From: Dorea longicatena
GTDB lineage: Bacteria > Bacillota > Clostridia > Lachnospirales > Lachnospiraceae
DNA length: 64,000 nt
NCBI RefSeq assembly: GCF_025150085.1
Contig: NZ_CP102280.1
Location: 1,747,001-1,811,000, forward strand
Direction of reading: 5' to 3'
In this document: positions 33,831 through 42,599 of the stretch, piece by piece
Layout: the number at the start of each line of letters is the position of its first letter
Numbering within the stretch: the first letter of the stretch is position 1
Notes under the pieces: generated by a model
Told to the model about the DNA's origin: nothing
Seen by the model: the letters and a program-made list of their open reading frames with translations, nothing else
The model's database searches: none
Program-made: the position numbers and the translations under genes

Positions 33831-35243
33831 TTACATAAATATATTAAGTATCAACACTTCAACTACACCGACAGCCCATGCTACCGTTGATGTTACAGAC
33901 CAGATCGTTAACTGATCTTTCGCCTCGCTGACACCTAAGGTTCTGTTTACTACCCAGAAATAACTGTCGTTGAAGTATCCGAAGAATAAAGATCCTACGC
34001 AGCATGCCACTGCTCCAAGGATCGGGCTTACGCCTGATGCTGCGATGATCGGTGCTGTGATACTTGCTGCTGTCGTCATTGCTACAGTTCCTGATCCCTG
34101 AATGAATCTCATTGCTGTCGCGATCAGAAGCGGCAGGATAATGATCGGGATTGCTGTCTTTGCAAGCCCTTCTGCCATAAATGTTCCAAGTCCGGAGTCT
34201 TTGATGATCTGGCCGAGCGCTCCGCCGCCACCTGTTACTAACATGATGATTCCGGCTGATGCCATTCCTTTTTCCATCTCTGCAAGGGCTTCATGTCTGT
34301 CAAGGCTTCTTCCCAGTGTCAGGATTGCCACGATCAGTCCGAGTCCGACTGCTACGATCGGCTGTCCAAGGAATACAAGGATATTCATGAATCCTTCTGT
34401 CTTGCCCATTGCTGTTGCTACTGTGTTGATCAGGATCAGGATGATCGGGATGATCAGCGGCATGAAGGATTCCAGTGCTCCCGGAACTCCTGTCATATCC
34501 ATTGCAAATGCTGCCTCGTAGTTAGGCTCCTGATAAGGCATCTCTACGATCTCGCCTTCGTCGTTCGGGATTCTGTAATATTTCTTAGAAAGGAATAATC
34601 TTGAGTATGCGATACATGCAATTGCCATCGGAAGTGCAAGTACCAGTGTCAGTAAGATGAATTTTCCTACGTCTACTCCGAAGATTCCGCAGACACCTAA
34701 CGGTCCCGGTGTCGGTGGTACTAAGGAGTGGGTGATTACAAGTCCTGCTGCCAGGGCTGTTCCAAGTCCGATCACGGATTTCTTCGTTGCTTTGGAGATT
34801 GCCTTTGCGATCGGTGCCAGTACAACGAATCCGGAATCACAGAAGATCGGGATAGATACCAGGAATCCTGTCAGTGCAAGAGCTTCCTCTTCTCTCTTCT
34901 TACCGAACAGTTTTAAGAATGTATGTGCCATTCTCTTGGCTGCACCTGTTACTTCAAAGATCTGGCCCATCATAACACCAAATCCGATAATGATTCCGAT
35001 ACTTCCTAAGGTTCCGCCAAACCCGGAAGTGATCGAATTTACAATACCAAATGTCTTCTCAACACCGTCTACATCGATTGTAATGTTTGTAAGTGGCATG
35101 CCGCCAATCACGCCAACTACAACTGTACTGATGATCAGGGCAAGAAATGCCTGGATTTTTGTCTTTAACACAAGGAATATCAGGACTGCGATACCTATCA
35201 CCAGACCTATCAACATCCTTTCCCCACTAAGTCCGTTTACCAT
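33831..35243 (-). CDS. GntP-family sugar-acid:H+ symporter (copy 2)
   Basis: Paralogue of the transporter at 29713-31125, 470 aa. The only changes are VI for AV at residues 15-16 and Asp for Glu at residue 57. It shares the same GntP motifs and membrane topology. It follows the second DUF1537 kinase and the dehydrogenase on the minus strand, so each catabolic unit ends with its own, almost identical permease. AGGAGG precedes the ATG at the same distance as in copy 1. Copy number two with shared specificity suggests dosage or separate regulation. Confidence 0.92.
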   Translation of the reverse strand: MVNGLSGERMLIGLVIGIAVLIFLVLKTKIQAFLALIISTVVVGVIGGMPLTNITIDVDGVEKTFGIVNSITSGFGGTLGSIGIIIGFGVMMGQIFEVTGAAKRMAHTFLKLFGKKREEEALALTGFLVSIPIFCDSGFVVLAPIAKAISKATKKSVIGLGTALAAGLVITHSLVPPTPGPLGVCGIFGVDVGKFILLTLVLALPMAIACIAYSRLFLSKKYYRIPNDEGEIVEMPYQEPNYEAAFAMDMTGVPGALESFMPLIIPIILILINTVATAMGKTEGFMNILVFLGQPIVAVGLGLIVAILTLGRSLDRHEALAEMEKGMASAGIIMLVTGGGGALGQIIKDSGLGTFMAEGLAKTAIPIIILPLLIATAMRFIQGSGTVAMTTAASITAPIIAASGVSPILGAVACCVGSLFFGYFNDSYFWVVNRTLGVSEAKDQLTIWSVTSTVAWAVGVVEVLILNIFM

Positions 35244-35258
35244 AATACAGACCTCCTA
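33831..35258. repeat. 1.4-kb near-identical direct repeat, copy 2 (partner 29713-31140)
   Basis: Same-orientation copy of the transporter gene. Differences from copy 1 are clustered at the gene ends; the centre looks homogenised. Recombination between the copies would delete the intervening pdxA and kinase genes. Confidence 0.85.
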
Positions 35259-35361
35259 TGTTCTCTCTTTTTTACTGAGGCAGAGTTCTTTTCCTCTGCC
35301 TCAATTCCTTTTTTTGCGTTTTGTCTATTTCGTCTTGTCTGTTTTTGACATGTTTTGTTAT

Positions 35362-36786
35362 TTATTTTGCTGCCAGCACTTCCACAGCTTCTCTTAATGT
35401 TGTGACCTCACCTACGTTTCCAGGGAAGATAACGTATGGTGTCAGAGGGAATTTACTTTCTTCTCCTGTCTGCCATACCGGGATTCCAGGCTTGATCTGA
35501 CCAAGAACATTCGCTTTCTTTACTGCCAGAGCTTTTGTTCCTACATCACTGGATGTAATTCCGCCTTTTGCGATTACAAAGCTTGGTGTTACACTTAAAC
35601 GTCCAACCAGTGACTGTACTGCATCGGAGATCTTTACAGATAATCTTAACTCATCCTCTTTATCACCTGTATCAGCAGTAATCAGTGCTCTTGTTGTATA
35701 ACAGCAGACTGTCTTTCCGGCTTTCATGCAAGTCTCTTCCAGATTCAGACATCTCTTTACTTCTTTTTCAAATGCTTCGTCATCTTTTACAAGTGTTGCA
35801 TCCAGTTCGATGAATTCAATGTCTGTCAGTTTCTTCAGTTCTTCCACCTGTTTTGTAGTCTTATCTGTATGAGAACCTACAACGATGATTCCTCCGTTGT
35901 CTGTCTCTTTTACCACCATCTGTTCTCTGCTAAGAAGCGGCTGATCGGTTACTCCGCCCATAACCTTTACGATAGCTGCCGCCGTACGGAACATGAATAC
36001 TTTTCCCTTTGCCATTGCTCTGTACAATGCCACACAGAATACTTTTACATCTGCATAATCCACAGCATTTACAATGATCTTATTGAAGTCTTTCACTTCC
36101 ATCAGTGCTTCTTCGATCTTGTCGATGTTCATATCGTGGATATCTTCCAGTGAAATGCAGGTAACATCGGAAGCTTTGTATGCCCCTTTTGTCTTCTCTT
36201 CTACATACTCCGGCATTGTCGCTGCACTGTAGCCAAATGTCTTATCTTTGGCAAACTCTGTCTCATTCGCAGGAATCAACTCTTCACCGTATTTTACATA
36301 ATGTACATTATCAATCGTATATCTTCCGCCTTCTTTGAAGAATGGGCAGAGGATCTCACCGTCGATCGTCTTTCCTGTATTGGCTTCATAGTTCTTCTTC
36401 AGAAGCTCTGTCTCCAGTGGATAATGTCCACGAAGAGTAGAATCACTTCTGCTGATGAATATGTATTCTTTTCCGGTCTCTTTTGCGACTTCGTCAACCA
36501 CTGCAGCGATCTCATTGTGCGCCTTGGTTGTCTGTTCCGCTGTAAATCCTCTGGAGTTGGTCAGGACATAGAATAAGTTATTCTCCTCATCAAATCCCTG
36601 ACGGATTGTATCTTTTTCCCAGTTTGTGTATACGGAAATGTCATGTACCGTCTGAACTCCTGTCGGGTCATCGTCTAAGACAACGATCTTTTTATTATTC
36701 TTTTCAATTTCTTTCTTTAACAGTTCATCGATATAAGCTTCGTCAATCTTCTTATATGAAGTTAATACTTCTGCATTCAATGCCAT
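35362..36786 (-). CDS. DUF1537 four-carbon acid sugar kinase (OtnK-like, long form)
   Basis: Kinase of 474 aa, longer than the 434-aa paralogue at 32233-33537. N-terminal domain: KKIVVLDDDPTGVQTVHDIS, YVLTNSRGFTAEQTTKAH and ISRSDSTLRGHYPLETELL. C-terminal ATP domain: PSFVIAKGGITSSDVGTKAL and YVIFPGNVGEVTTL. A 50-residue N-terminal lead precedes the domain. It is probably the kinase acting after the adjacent dehydrogenase, as in LtnD/OtnK pathways, but the OtnI isomerase and OtnC decarboxylase partners are not in the window. The second ATG (36786) has the better GGAG spacing. Confidence 0.85.
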   Translation of the reverse strand: MALNAEVLTSYKKIDEAYIDELLKKEIEKNNKKIVVLDDDPTGVQTVHDISVYTNWEKDTIRQGFDEENNLFYVLTNSRGFTAEQTTKAHNEIAAVVDEVAKETGKEYIFISRSDSTLRGHYPLETELLKKNYEANTGKTIDGEILCPFFKEGGRYTIDNVHYVKYGEELIPANETEFAKDKTFGYSAATMPEYVEEKTKGAYKASDVTCISLEDIHDMNIDKIEEALMEVKDFNKIIVNAVDYADVKVFCVALYRAMAKGKVFMFRTAAAIVKVMGGVTDQPLLSREQMVVKETDNGGIIVVGSHTDKTTKQVEELKKLTDIEFIELDATLVKDDEAFEKEVKRCLNLEETCMKAGKTVCCYTTRALITADTGDKEDELRLSVKISDAVQSLVGRLSVTPSFVIAKGGITSSDVGTKALAVKKANVLGQIKPGIPVWQTGEESKFPLTPYVIFPGNVGEVTTLREAVEVLAAK

Positions 36787-36798
36787 GTCCATTCTCCT

Positions 36799-37689
36799 TT
36801 ACTCTTCCGTCTTTTTTACTTCTACGTCAGCAAGTTTTTCGAAATACTGAACAATTCCGCCATGATCATCATTCATATGTCCGTGGATCTTCAGTGTCTG
36901 AAGGATTTCATAAAGCTGTGCTGTATATGGAATCGGTACATCAATCGAATGTGCTGTATTTACTACGTTCTTGATATCTTTATGGTTGATTCTGATCGGT
37001 CCGCCTGGTTTGAAGTTACGCTCGATGATCATCGGGATCTTGGCATCAAGTACTGCACTTCCTGCAAGTCCTCCGCGGATCGCATGATATACTTTTTCCG
37101 GATCTGCTCCTGCTTTTGTAGCAAGTACAAATGCTTCAGATACCACTGCAATTGTGTTATTAACGATTACCTGGTTTGCAAGCTTTGTAACACTTCCGCT
37201 TCCGCTTCCACCGATCAGTAACGCAGAAGATCCAAGAATGTCAAAATACTCTTTCATTGCATCGAAGTCTTCCTGATCTCCTCCGGCCATGATTGCAAGT
37301 GTTCCTGCAACAGCTCCAGGCTCTCCTCCGGATACCGGTGCATCTACGAATCCTACACCTTTATCTTTCAGTCCTTCGTAGCATTCCTTTGATTCTACCG
37401 GTGTTACAGAACTCATATCACATACAACGGTTCCTTCTTTGATGGTAGATGCAACACCGTCTTCATCAAATAAGATAGATTTGGAAATTGCTCCGCTTGG
37501 AACCATGATGATAATTCTTCCACACTGCTCACCAATCTCTGCGTATGTTGCTTCTTTTGCTCCTGCTGCTACAACATCTGCAACTGCTTCTTTATTTAAA
37601 TCAGATACCAGCAGCTCTACACCTGCATTCAATAAGTTCTTTGCCATCGGTCTTCCCATGATACCAAGTCCAATAAATCCTACTTTCAT
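36799..37689 (-). CDS. NAD-dependent beta-hydroxyacid dehydrogenase (LtnD/GarR-like)
   Basis: Oxidoreductase of about 296 aa: MKVGFIGLGIMGRPMAKNLL (Rossmann loop), VDAPVSGGEPGAVAGTL (substrate motif) and GSGSVTKLANQVIVNN (catalytic Lys). In DUF1537 gene neighbourhoods this family contains L-threonate and D-erythronate dehydrogenases, and that is the likely role. A start at 37695 (MKMKVGF) is also possible; AAAGGA is 9 nt from the chosen ATG. It is the first gene of its transcript, divergent from the GntR regulator, with a 14-bp palindrome between them. Confidence 0.86.
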   Translation of the reverse strand: MKVGFIGLGIMGRPMAKNLLNAGVELLVSDLNKEAVADVVAAGAKEATYAEIGEQCGRIIIMVPSGAISKSILFDEDGVASTIKEGTVVCDMSSVTPVESKECYEGLKDKGVGFVDAPVSGGEPGAVAGTLAIMAGGDQEDFDAMKEYFDILGSSALLIGGSGSGSVTKLANQVIVNNTIAVVSEAFVLATKAGADPEKVYHAIRGGLAGSAVLDAKIPMIIERNFKPGGPIRINHKDIKNVVNTAHSIDVPIPYTAQLYEILQTLKIHGHMNDDHGGIVQYFEKLADVEVKKTEE

Positions 37690-37820
37690 TTTCATACATC
37701 CTTTCTCTTTTTCACTCCACATGATCGTTTACTTTCACAACATAGTTTACACTTGTTCATTTCCGTTCGGATCAGTGAAATATGTCGTTCTTTTTTGTTT
37801 CTGACTACACTTTACTACAT

Positions 37821-37834
37821 ACCGGTATACCGGT
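37821..37834. promoter_or_regulatory. Perfect palindrome, likely operator of the divergent GntR regulator
   Basis: ACCGGTATACCGGT is a perfect 14-bp palindrome about 130 bp upstream of the dehydrogenase start, in the divergent region shared with the FadR-type regulator. Its centre GTATAC is typical of FadR-subfamily operators. Confidence 0.55.
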
Positions 37835-38066
37835 CAAGACGTTATTTTTCTTTCTCTTATTTCACCAGTTTTACGCCTCTATTTTTGTCTATTTTTAACA
37901 TATACATCGCTTTTCTTTCGTTATTTTCTTAACATTATAGACAACTTTTTTCACCCTCGTTTTCCTTTTCACTTGACCGATTTCAGCCTGTATTGTATGA
38001 TATTTATAGCGAAAAACGCATGAATTTTGTTAAATAAATAATTATCGTGAAATATAAGGAGTTACT

Positions 38067-38711
38067 ATGACACCACTCAATGAACAAGCTTATAATTATC
38101 TCCAGAAATTGATCATGGAGAATCATTTTTCCTATCAGGAAGTCTATTCCGAGACAAAATTATCAAAAGAACTTGGAATTTCGCGCACCCCGCTAAGAGA
38201 TGCCGTGCACAGACTTGCACAGGAAGGTTATATTGATATTATTCCCAGCAAAGGATTTATGCTGCATCAGATGAACCGAAAGGATGTAAATGAAACATTT
38301 CAGGTACGTTCTGCACTGGAAACATACTGCACCGTTCAGATCAGTAAAGCTTCTTCTACCCGCAAAGCGAAAAAGCTTTTTAAAGAGCTAGACTGGATCA
38401 TGGAGTGCATGAACGATATTATGGAAACTACACATTCTATCAAAGAATTTTCCGAATATGATTTTCAGTTTCACACAAAAATCATAGATTATCTGGAAAA
38501 TGAACAGTTTTCAAATGTATTCGCCATGTTCATGTACCGCATGAAACGGCTGGCTGAACTCTCCCTTGCACATAAAGGCCGTATGGAACAGACTTACGAA
38601 GAACATATGGCAATTTTGGATTGTATGAAGAATGGCGATACTTCCCACATCTATGAGATTACATTGAAACATATGGAAACGCCCCGCGATATTAACCTGG
38701 AAGATCTATAG
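38067..38711 (+). CDS. GntR-family (FadR subfamily) transcriptional regulator
   Basis: Regulator of 214 aa. N-terminal winged helix: NEQAYNYLQKLIMENHFSYQ, then ETKLSKELGISRTPLRDAVHRLAQEGYIDIIPSKGF (residues 29-64). The C-terminal all-helical FCD domain has VNETFQVRSALETYC, FHTKIIDY and EEHMAIL with spaced Asp/His ligand residues. The FCD class senses carboxylic acids, which fits control of the divergent sugar-acid genes through the palindrome at 37821-37834. AAGGAG precedes the ATG. Confidence 0.92.
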   Translation: MTPLNEQAYNYLQKLIMENHFSYQEVYSETKLSKELGISRTPLRDAVHRLAQEGYIDIIPSKGFMLHQMNRKDVNETFQVRSALETYCTVQISKASSTRKAKKLFKELDWIMECMNDIMETTHSIKEFSEYDFQFHTKIIDYLENEQFSNVFAMFMYRMKRLAELSLAHKGRMEQTYEEHMAILDCMKNGDTSHIYEITLKHMETPRDINLEDL

Positions 38712-38755
38712 ATATCAGAAAATCCTGAATACTTTAGCCTTTTCCTTTTGAACCA

Positions 38756-38791
38756 AAAACCGTGTAGCTATTTTTAGCCACACGGTTTTTC
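38756..38791. terminator. Bidirectional terminator between GntR and HD-GNAT genes
   Basis: AAAAACCGTGT (38756-38766) pairs with ACACGGTTTTT (38781-38791), with an inner GCTA/TAGC-like pairing and T-runs on both strands. It overlaps the HD-GNAT stop region. Confidence 0.8.
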
Positions 38792-39778
38792 CATATATAT
38801 TTCTTCTGTTTTCTTTGTATTTCCTATTTCCCGGAACCCATATCTTTCATAAAATGCTTTTGCAGTTTGTGTATGAAGCATACCATACAGATGCCCGTTT
38901 TCCTTCATGATCTGATTCATCATGATTGTTCCAAACCCCTGCCCGCGATACGCTTCTTCTATGACCAGATCCATCAGGTAAAATGTCGTCACACCATCCG
39001 TCAGAACTCTCGCAAATCCGATCTGCCTGTCTTTTCCGCCTTCACTGATGCAGTCACTCAGAAATAATCCATACGGACAGGCATTCTCCATACTTTTTCT
39101 GATCAGCTCTTCCGTTCTGTCTTTTGCCCAGTCCGTACTGTGCAGAAGTGCTGCCACTTCTTCCAGATGCATATTCTCCACACCTTTTCTTATATAGTAA
39201 GACTGTCCCCTTTCTTCTCCCTCTGAGGCAATCTTATCTGCCGATATCTGTCGGATCACTTCACGCAGCTTCGCAAGATACGGATCCGCCTTACATTCTT
39301 TTTCTCCATAAGTCATCTGAAGATCATATTCTAGTGGAAGCCACGTTGCAATATCTGCCTCATTATGTTGGATCAATGCTTCCATCTTATCCAGTGCATG
39401 TACGATTTTTGCTTCCATCGTCTCTGCTTTTTCCAGTTCATCAAACAGCGCATCCAGTTCTTTTCGTTCCCTTTCCGGGAGCATCGCTGTCACATTGCTG
39501 ATTGCACTTTCTTCTACTTCCCGGTCAGAATCTGTCTTCACAAATGCCGGAATATCTCCGGTCACTGCTTCTCCCAGATCATGGAACAGGCTCATCCTCA
39601 TCACCTTGTCCATATCACAATCCGGGAATTCTTCTTTTACCAGCCATGTAAACACGCACAGACGGTAGGTATGTTCTGCTACACTTTCCCGTCTGTTCTC
39701 TGCCGTTCTGGAATGGCGCATATTACATTTCAGGCGTTCTGCCACGCCCATAAAATCTAGTAATGTTCTTGGTTCCAT
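38774..39778 (-). CDS. HD-domain nucleotidase fused to GNAT acetyltransferase
   Basis: Fusion of about 334 aa. The first ~195 residues are a YfbR-like HD hydrolase (RHSRTAENRRESVAEHTYRL; SLFHDLGEAVTGDIPAFV; HALDKMEALIQHNEADI); E. coli YfbR is a 5'-deoxynucleotidase. From about 205 a GNAT domain follows: FARVLTDGVTTFYLMDLVIE, AYRGQGFGTIMM (acetyl-CoA loop) and AKAFYERYGFREIG. The two domains are usually separate proteins. The start at 39778 is chosen from the AGGA site; four more residues are possible. Both domain substrates are unproven. Confidence 0.82.
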   Translation of the reverse strand: MEPRTLLDFMGVAERLKCNMRHSRTAENRRESVAEHTYRLCVFTWLVKEEFPDCDMDKVMRMSLFHDLGEAVTGDIPAFVKTDSDREVEESAISNVTAMLPERERKELDALFDELEKAETMEAKIVHALDKMEALIQHNEADIATWLPLEYDLQMTYGEKECKADPYLAKLREVIRQISADKIASEGEERGQSYYIRKGVENMHLEEVAALLHSTDWAKDRTEELIRKSMENACPYGLFLSDCISEGGKDRQIGFARVLTDGVTTFYLMDLVIEEAYRGQGFGTIMMNQIMKENGHLYGMLHTQTAKAFYERYGFREIGNTKKTEEIYMEKPCG

Positions 39779-39849
39779 TCTCTGTCTCATCCTGTTTTTA
39801 TTTTTCTTACTCTGTTTATTTCCATAAACATTATAATCTGCTTTTATAT

Positions 39850-40707
39850 TTATTCGTTCAGATACTCCAGCAGTCCCTGATATTCTTTCTTCATCAGTCT
39901 GTTTCCATGCATATAGAAATGCTGCAGCTTGTCATAATCCTTTTCCATACGGGACACAGTCGGGATCAACGGACGGATCACGAATATCTTTCCTTCTTCT
40001 TCCAGCTTTTCGATCAGTTTCATCTGCTTGTTGTATACAGCATTTCTTGTCATGATCGTACGTACCAGATTCGGATATTTCTTATAAGCTCTTTTATAAA
40101 GCTGTTCCGTTGCTTTTACCGCTCTCTTCTTGCGGTAGCCCGGATTTCTCGTCAATACTACAACAATCTTGTCATTTCCTTTTTCCAGTGCATATTCGAT
40201 TGGAATGGAATCAGCAAGGCCGCCGTCCATATACGGGATTCCGTCTACATTTGCAATCGGTGCCGCAAGCGGCATACTGCTCGATGCACGGCAGATCTTC
40301 ATCAGACGTTCCGGATCTTTATCTTCCGACAGATATTCCGCATCTCCCGTGATACAGTTCGTAACCACCAGCTCACATTCCATCTCAGATGCAAAATAAG
40401 TCTCAAAATCAAATGGATAAATTTCATTCGGAAATTTATCAAACAGCATATCCATATCCATCAGGGCTTTTTCTTTCAGGGTCTTCTTTAAACCATATAC
40501 ATAATCGTATTCTTTCTCACGATGGATCACACATTCCCGGCTCCGCCCAGCCTGTTTCGACACATAATCAACCGCATTACACGCACCTGCCGATACGCCG
40601 ATCACATTGGACATATACATGTCCTTTTCCATCAGATAATCAAGAACTCCAGATGTAAATACTCCGCGGTTTGCCCCGCCTTCCAGCACTAATGTTGCTT
40701 TTACCAT
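39850..40707 (-). CDS. Patatin-like phospholipase
   Basis: Cytosolic or peripheral lipid acyl hydrolase of 285 aa with the Ser-Asp dyad. The oxyanion motif GGANRGVF lies at 10-17, the nucleophile in GVSAGACN, and the Asp in the DGG of GIPYMDGGLADSIPIEYAL. The overall pattern matches the YjjU/RssA-type bacterial patatins of about 280-300 aa. It stands alone on the minus strand, divergent from the ABC-F gene. Confidence 0.9.
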   Translation of the reverse strand: MVKATLVLEGGANRGVFTSGVLDYLMEKDMYMSNVIGVSAGACNAVDYVSKQAGRSRECVIHREKEYDYVYGLKKTLKEKALMDMDMLFDKFPNEIYPFDFETYFASEMECELVVTNCITGDAEYLSEDKDPERLMKICRASSSMPLAAPIANVDGIPYMDGGLADSIPIEYALEKGNDKIVVVLTRNPGYRKKRAVKATEQLYKRAYKKYPNLVRTIMTRNAVYNKQMKLIEKLEEEGKIFVIRPLIPTVSRMEKDYDKLQHFYMHGNRLMKKEYQGLLEYLNE

Positions 40708-40770
40708 AAGTCTTACCTCTCTTTAGCTTTATAATCTTCGTAAATTTGTCTGCGCATTTTTATCGTTTAT

Positions 40771-40800
40771 CTACAGAACCTGCCACCGACAGCTCTGCGC
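40771..40800. repeat. Short dispersed intergenic repeat, type 1 (diverged copy)
   Basis: CTACAGAACCTGCCACCGAC then AGCTCTGCGC resembles the starts of the copies at 59289-59330 and 61604-61648 before diverging. Confidence 0.4.
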
Positions 40801-40855
40801 ATGATACTTCTATCATTATATACCCTTTTTCATAGAAGGAAAAGAGGAACTTCCC

Positions 40856-40884
40856 TTGCTATTTTCCTTTATCTCTGGTACTAT
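40856..40884 (+). promoter_or_regulatory. Promoter of the ABC-F gene
   Basis: TTGCTA (40856-40861), 17-nt spacer, TACTAT (40879-40884), giving a leader of about 70 nt before the ATG at 40962. Confidence 0.55.
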
Positions 40885-40961
40885 ATGCTAGTCAGCGTCT
40901 GCAAATCCGGGCGCAGTCACTATCAACGAAGATTCAAACGACAAGGAGAATACAAACCAAT

Positions 40962-42593
40962 ATGATTAGTACAAGTAATGTAACATTACGGGTTGGTAAA
41001 AAAGCCCTGTTCGAAGATGTTAATATTAAATTTACAGAAGGAAACTGCTACGGTCTGATCGGAGCAAACGGTGCGGGTAAATCTACATTTCTTAAGATTC
41101 TGTCCGGACAGCTTGAGCCGACGAACGGAGAGGTCATCATCACACCGGGTGAACGTCTTTCTTTCCTGCAGCAGGATCATTTCAAATACGACGAATATCC
41201 GGTTCTGGATACCGTTATGATGGGAAATGCAAGACTGTATGAGATCATGAAAGAAAAAGAAGCCATCTATGCAAAAGAAGATTTCACCGATGAAGACGGT
41301 ATGAAAGCCAGCGAACTGGAAGGTGAATTCGCAGCCATGAACGGATGGGAAGCGGAATCTGATGCTGCCACATTATTAAATGGTCTTGGAATTCCGGTTG
41401 AAATGCATTATGAAATGATGAAGAACTTAAATGGTCCGGAGAAGGTTAAGGTCCTGCTTGCACAGGCACTGTTCGGTAATCCGGACATTCTGCTCCTTGA
41501 CGAGCCTACTAACCACTTAGACCTCGATGCGATCGCATGGTTGGAAGAATTCTTGATCAACTTTGACAATACCGTCATCGTTGTATCCCATGACCGTTAC
41601 TTCCTGAATAAGGTCTGCACACAGATCGCCGATATCGATTATGGTAAGATCAAGCTCTATGCCGGTAACTATGACTTCTGGTATGAGTCAAGCCAGCTTC
41701 TGATCCGTCAGATGAAAGAAGCCAATAAGAAAAAAGAAGAAAAGATCAAAGAGTTACAGGAATTCATCTCACGTTTCAGTGCCAATGCTTCAAAGTCTAA
41801 ACAGGCTACTTCCAGAAAACGTGCCCTGGAGAAGATTCAGCTTGATGACATCCAGCCATCCAGCCGTAAATATCCTTACATCGACTTCCGTCCGAACCGC
41901 GAGATTGGTAACGAAGTACTGACGGTAGAAGGATTAAGCAAAACAATTGACGGCGAAAAGGTTCTGGATAACATTTCCTTTACTCTGAACCACGATGACA
42001 AGGTTGCATTCGTCGGAAGCAATGAGCTTGCCAAGACAACGCTCTTCCAGATCCTTGCAGGAGAGATGGAACCGGACGAAGGTACTTATAAATGGGGAAT
42101 CACTACAACTCAGGCTTACTTCCCACTCGACAGCGGAAGTGAATTCGACAACGATTACAGCATCGTAGACTGGCTGACACAGTATTCGGAAGAAAAAGAT
42201 GCCACTTATGTACGTGGATTCCTTGGACGTATGCTGTTCTCCGGTGATGACGGTGTGAAGAAGGTACGTGTTCTTTCCGGAGGAGAGAAGGTACGCTGTC
42301 TGTTATCCAAGATGATGATCAGCGGTGCCAATGTACTGATCCTCGACGAGCCTACCAACCACCTGGATATGGAAAGCATCACCGCACTCAACAACGGAAT
42401 GACAAAATTCCCTGGTGTACTGCTCTTCTCTTCCAGAGACCACCAGATCGTGCAGACCACAGCCAACCGTATCATGGAGATCGTACCGGGCGGTAAACTG
42501 ATTGATAAGATTACGACTTATGATGAATATCTTGAAAGTGATGAGATGGCTCGTAAGAGACAGACTTATACGGTTCAGGAGGAAGATAATTAG
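40962..42593 (+). CDS. ABC-F family ATPase (YkpA/YbiT type)
   Basis: Soluble twin-ABC protein of 543 aa without membrane domains, of the class that acts on ribosomes. Domain 1 Walker A is GANGAGKST (34-42) and Walker B is ILLLDEPTNHLDLDAIAWLE; its signature is degenerate (LNGPEKVKVLLAQ). The inter-domain linker is charged (near 245-295). Domain 2 has the atypical P-loop GSNELAKTT near residue 350, a good signature (VLSGGEKVRCLLSKM) and LILDEPTNHLDMES. A housekeeping rather than resistance role is likely, since there is no peptide-leader attenuator. AAGGAG precedes the ATG. Confidence 0.92.
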   Translation: MISTSNVTLRVGKKALFEDVNIKFTEGNCYGLIGANGAGKSTFLKILSGQLEPTNGEVIITPGERLSFLQQDHFKYDEYPVLDTVMMGNARLYEIMKEKEAIYAKEDFTDEDGMKASELEGEFAAMNGWEAESDAATLLNGLGIPVEMHYEMMKNLNGPEKVKVLLAQALFGNPDILLLDEPTNHLDLDAIAWLEEFLINFDNTVIVVSHDRYFLNKVCTQIADIDYGKIKLYAGNYDFWYESSQLLIRQMKEANKKKEEKIKELQEFISRFSANASKSKQATSRKRALEKIQLDDIQPSSRKYPYIDFRPNREIGNEVLTVEGLSKTIDGEKVLDNISFTLNHDDKVAFVGSNELAKTTLFQILAGEMEPDEGTYKWGITTTQAYFPLDSGSEFDNDYSIVDWLTQYSEEKDATYVRGFLGRMLFSGDDGVKKVRVLSGGEKVRCLLSKMMISGANVLILDEPTNHLDMESITALNNGMTKFPGVLLFSSRDHQIVQTTANRIMEIVPGGKLIDKITTYDEYLESDEMARKRQTYTVQEEDN

Positions 42594-42599
42594 ATTGCT

